A stretch of DNA of 64,000 nt from Aminipila sp032051575 (GTDB taxonomy: Bacteria > Bacillota > Clostridia > Peptostreptococcales > Anaerovoracaceae). The notes beneath the pieces were generated by a model that did not search any database, was not told the DNA's origin, and saw nothing but the letters and a program-made list of their open reading frames with translations. Shown in pieces: positions 61,803 through 64,000 of this stretch. Both the position numbers and the translations under genes were made by a program. The DNA is taken from NCBI RefSeq assembly GCF_032051575.1, contig NZ_DAMBYD010000011.1:1-64000 (forward strand), read 5' to 3'. Position 1 is the stretch's first letter, and each line of letters begins with the position of its first letter.

Positions 61803-61829
61803 GCTGATTTCTCAGCTCATTTTGTCATT
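61790..61829. terminator. Bidirectional terminator palindrome spanning both stop codons
   Basis: Perfect 18-bp arms (61790-61807 and 61812-61829) around TTTC. The left arm encodes the end of HisIE, the right arm the end of the convergent regulator. The GC core GAGCTGA/TCAGCTC with ATTTTGT after it on both strands fits a two-way terminator. Confidence 0.8.
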
Positions 61830-64000
61830 GCTTAATATTCTCTTATCTCTGGCAATATGTACTGCCTGAAAACGATTTTTAGCTCCCAGCTTACTGTATA
61901 TGTTCTTTATATGAAACTTTACTGTATTTAACGATATATTTAAATACTCAGCAATCTCATTATTAGCCTTTGCTTGAGCCAAAAGATTCAGGATCTCCAT
62001 TTCAGAAGCCGATAATCCATCCTGTTTACTATTTAGTAATGTCAGATAAGAAGGATATTGCATAGCCACTTTTTTTGTTGCTTCTTTTATTTTATTTAAA
62101 TAATTTTTTGCGATTAGATCCTCCGCATCAAAATTCCTTAATATTTTATATAAAGGTTCTCCTTCATCAGCAAAAAGGCGGATATATCCATATTTTTCTC
62201 CCCTTAAAAGGGCTTCTGTAAGATATTGTTCAGCTTTTTCCTTCTGTCCTATTCTGTAATAAACAATCGCTAAAAGCATATCCAATTGCGCCAGATCCAT
62301 ATTTCTATGTAAAGCTTCAAAAACAGGCCTTAGCTTTTCTGCAAGCCCTATAGCAAGATAATATTTTTCATACAAAATATAGGCCCTTAATTTCACATTA
62401 TATCTAAATATATCAAGGGTACAGAATGTGGCATTTTCATCGGGTGCTTCGTTATTTAGCCAATATTCAATCTTCTCGTAATTGTTTTCATATAAACTTA
62501 CAAATGCACTTACTGCTTCCAGATTAGGATACAAAAATTCTGCATTCGCAGCTTCAATTTTATCTCTCATATTATCTAGCATTGGCTTTGTAGTAACAGT
62601 TTGCCCCAATATCATCATAATCATCATCTGCACAGACATAGCTGCAAACAGGATGATTATGCTTCCCTTTTGTTCTATAAAAGATATTGCTCTTACAACT
62701 TGTATTAATGCGTCTTGAATTTTATCCTGCTGGTAATAACACTCTGCTACTGCAACATCTAATACACCAATGCCATAGTCTCCATATAATGAAATCACTA
62801 CCCAGTCCATAGGATTTCTTATCAATTTGGCTTTTTTTAGCCATGGAGTAAAGTCTCGTCCTCCGTTTACCACACTAGGGGTATTCCAAGTAATGTTAGC
62901 TTTCTGCATTTTTAAGTCTTCATGTCTGACTTTTCTTGCCCAATTTTTCATTACATTTAAAAAATTGCTCATGTTACTATTCGGCATTGCAATCGATAAA
63001 TAGGCTAGTTTTTCATATATTTCTGTTCTTTTTTTATCCCCTTGTGGTAAAAGCTCCAATTGATTTTCAAGATAACTTTTCCACTTATCCGCTTCTGCCA
63101 GATTAAAACATATAATGCCTAACATAGCCATACCACAACATAATGCAGGTTCTTCCTTTATCATTTCTTCCGGCAATTGAAAGTAATATTTTTTATTTTT
63201 CCATAAATCAGTCTGGCCGACTGGACTCTTGGATAACTCAATTAAAAGCCGAATTACACTCTTATACTCTTTAGCCTTAATATAGTATTCTAATGCAATC
63301 GTACTCTCATTCTTTTTTTCAAAATAGGCTCCTGCAGTATTATAAATATTATCAATTTCTTCCTTAGATAATACTTTATCTCGTGTATATGTAAGGTAAT
63401 CTTGAAAAAAGGGATAAACAAGATAAGTATCTGGTAATAAAAATGTTAAAAAGCAGCCCTGCCTTGTCAGTTCTTTCAACACTCTATGTGCCTCTTCTGA
63501 TTCTAAAAGTACATCAGCCTCTTCTGCTGTGACTTTATCAAAGCAGCCTACTGTCAAGAGAACCTTTTTTTCAAGCCTGTCCAACTTACCTAACAATTCA
63601 ATATCAAGATATTGATATATTGCTTCTAATGCCTTCAACTGAATTTTTCTTGCATATGGTTCTCCTGTTGCCTGCATTATTGAAGCAGCATATCTATAAC
63701 TTATTATCCAGCCCTTTTGCTCTACAAATAAGTGAGAAATTTCCTGATCAGTCAGACTGATATTATACTGCTGAAAATATTCTATTATTTCAGCTTCTGT
63801 AAATTTCAGCTGATCCATACCAATTAAATGTAGTGATAATCCTACATATATGGATAGTGCTTTTGGCAGTTCAGCCCTTGAAATAATCACAAACCTCCAA
63901 TTTGACTGAATAACCATCAAATTCATATACTCCATCTCTCTTTCATCAAGTAGATGGTAATTATCAATCACAATAAATTTTTCCGTTGGTTTACTGTTGA
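61812..64000 (-). CDS. MalT/LuxR-type ATPase-regulator, N-terminus beyond window
   Basis: At least 729 residues; the frame is open to the right edge, so the gene is partial. FIVIDNYHLLDE near 63930-63965 is the Walker B region of a STAND ATPase, implying a Walker A upstream. A long helical TPR-like region follows (QDALIQVVRAI, EKAEQYLTEALLRG). The C-terminal LuxR helix-turn-helix is LSASEMEILNLLAQAKANNE plus ISLNTVKFHIKNIYSKLG. MalT-type activators respond to a small ligand; the target is unknown. Convergent with his, with 9 bp between stop codons. Confidence 0.88.
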   Translation of the reverse strand, partial: NSKPTEKFIVIDNYHLLDEREMEYMNLMVIQSNWRFVIISRAELPKALSIYVGLSLHLIGMDQLKFTEAEIIEYFQQYNISLTDQEISHLFVEQKGWIISYRYAASIMQATGEPYARKIQLKALEAIYQYLDIELLGKLDRLEKKVLLTVGCFDKVTAEEADVLLESEEAHRVLKELTRQGCFLTFLLPDTYLVYPFFQDYLTYTRDKVLSKEEIDNIYNTAGAYFEKKNESTIALEYYIKAKEYKSVIRLLIELSKSPVGQTDLWKNKKYYFQLPEEMIKEEPALCCGMAMLGIICFNLAEADKWKSYLENQLELLPQGDKKRTEIYEKLAYLSIAMPNSNMSNFLNVMKNWARKVRHEDLKMQKANITWNTPSVVNGGRDFTPWLKKAKLIRNPMDWVVISLYGDYGIGVLDVAVAECYYQQDKIQDALIQVVRAISFIEQKGSIIILFAAMSVQMMIMMILGQTVTTKPMLDNMRDKIEAANAEFLYPNLEAVSAFVSLYENNYEKIEYWLNNEAPDENATFCTLDIFRYNVKLRAYILYEKYYLAIGLAEKLRPVFEALHRNMDLAQLDMLLAIVYYRIGQKEKAEQYLTEALLRGEKYGYIRLFADEGEPLYKILRNFDAEDLIAKNYLNKIKEATKKVAMQYPSYLTLLNSKQDGLSASEMEILNLLAQAKANNEIAEYLNISLNTVKFHIKNIYSKLGAKNRFQAVHIARDKRILSNDKMS

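Overview
The window reads as a low-GC, anaerobic, probably endospore-forming member of the Clostridia. Evidence for this: a YunB sporulation protein, CodY, a short-form HisG with HisZ, a membrane pyrophosphatase, SecG, HslVU beside CodY, and strong Gram-positive ribosome binding sites. A family-level placement (an Anaerovoracaceae/Peptostreptococcales-like lineage) would be a guess. The sequence is chromosomal and mostly housekeeping. No phage, transposase, CRISPR array or plasmid gene is seen.

Layout. 1-1144: ten tRNA genes on the minus strand (Lys partial, Arg, Gly, Gly, Tyr, Thr, Asp, Val, Asn), behind two consensus promoters and interrupted by a 156-bp spacer that duplicates the tRNA-Thr 3' end. 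1.2-13.4 kb (minus): yigZ, hflX, yunB, codY, hslU, hslV, topA, dprA, comM, yraN, a Cof-type phosphatase and a metallo-beta-lactamase-fold hydrolase. 13.6-18.5 kb (plus): K+ uptake (trkA, two trkH paralogues, a CBS protein). 18.5-29 kb: rnr, a small lipoprotein, an ECF sigma factor with a DUF4179-type membrane partner, ilvE, an MFS/4Fe-4S/45-residue CXXC protein operon, pdxST and a short-chain reductase. 29-38.5 kb (minus): membrane pyrophosphatase, secG, then eno, tpiA, pgk, gap and rpoN, and trmL. A 100-N assembly gap lies inside an 87-bp tandem repeat between gap and pgk.

38.6-46 kb: hom, a SEC-C protein, an RND efflux operon with its TetR regulator, promoter and operator, and nth. 46-49 kb (minus): dihydropyrimidinase and an NCS1 permease. 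49-54 kb (plus): acn, icd, a GntR regulator and a second gap. 54-62 kb (plus): a nearly complete histidine operon hisZGDCBHAF(IE). The right edge cuts a MalT/LuxR-like regulator.

How it works together. CodY is encoded here, and a 14/15 match to its box sits between the NCS1/hydantoinase genes and acn-icd. The acn promoter also carries a FadR-type palindrome that the linked GntR regulator could bind. Acn and Icd supply 2-oxoglutarate for glutamate synthesis.

The most unusual item is a hairpin element tandemly repeated (87-bp period) directly upstream of pgk. A single diverged copy lies directly upstream of the gntR ribosome binding site, 17 kb away. Its sequence and its hairpin are conserved at both sites, which points to an undescribed cis-acting RNA or DNA element.
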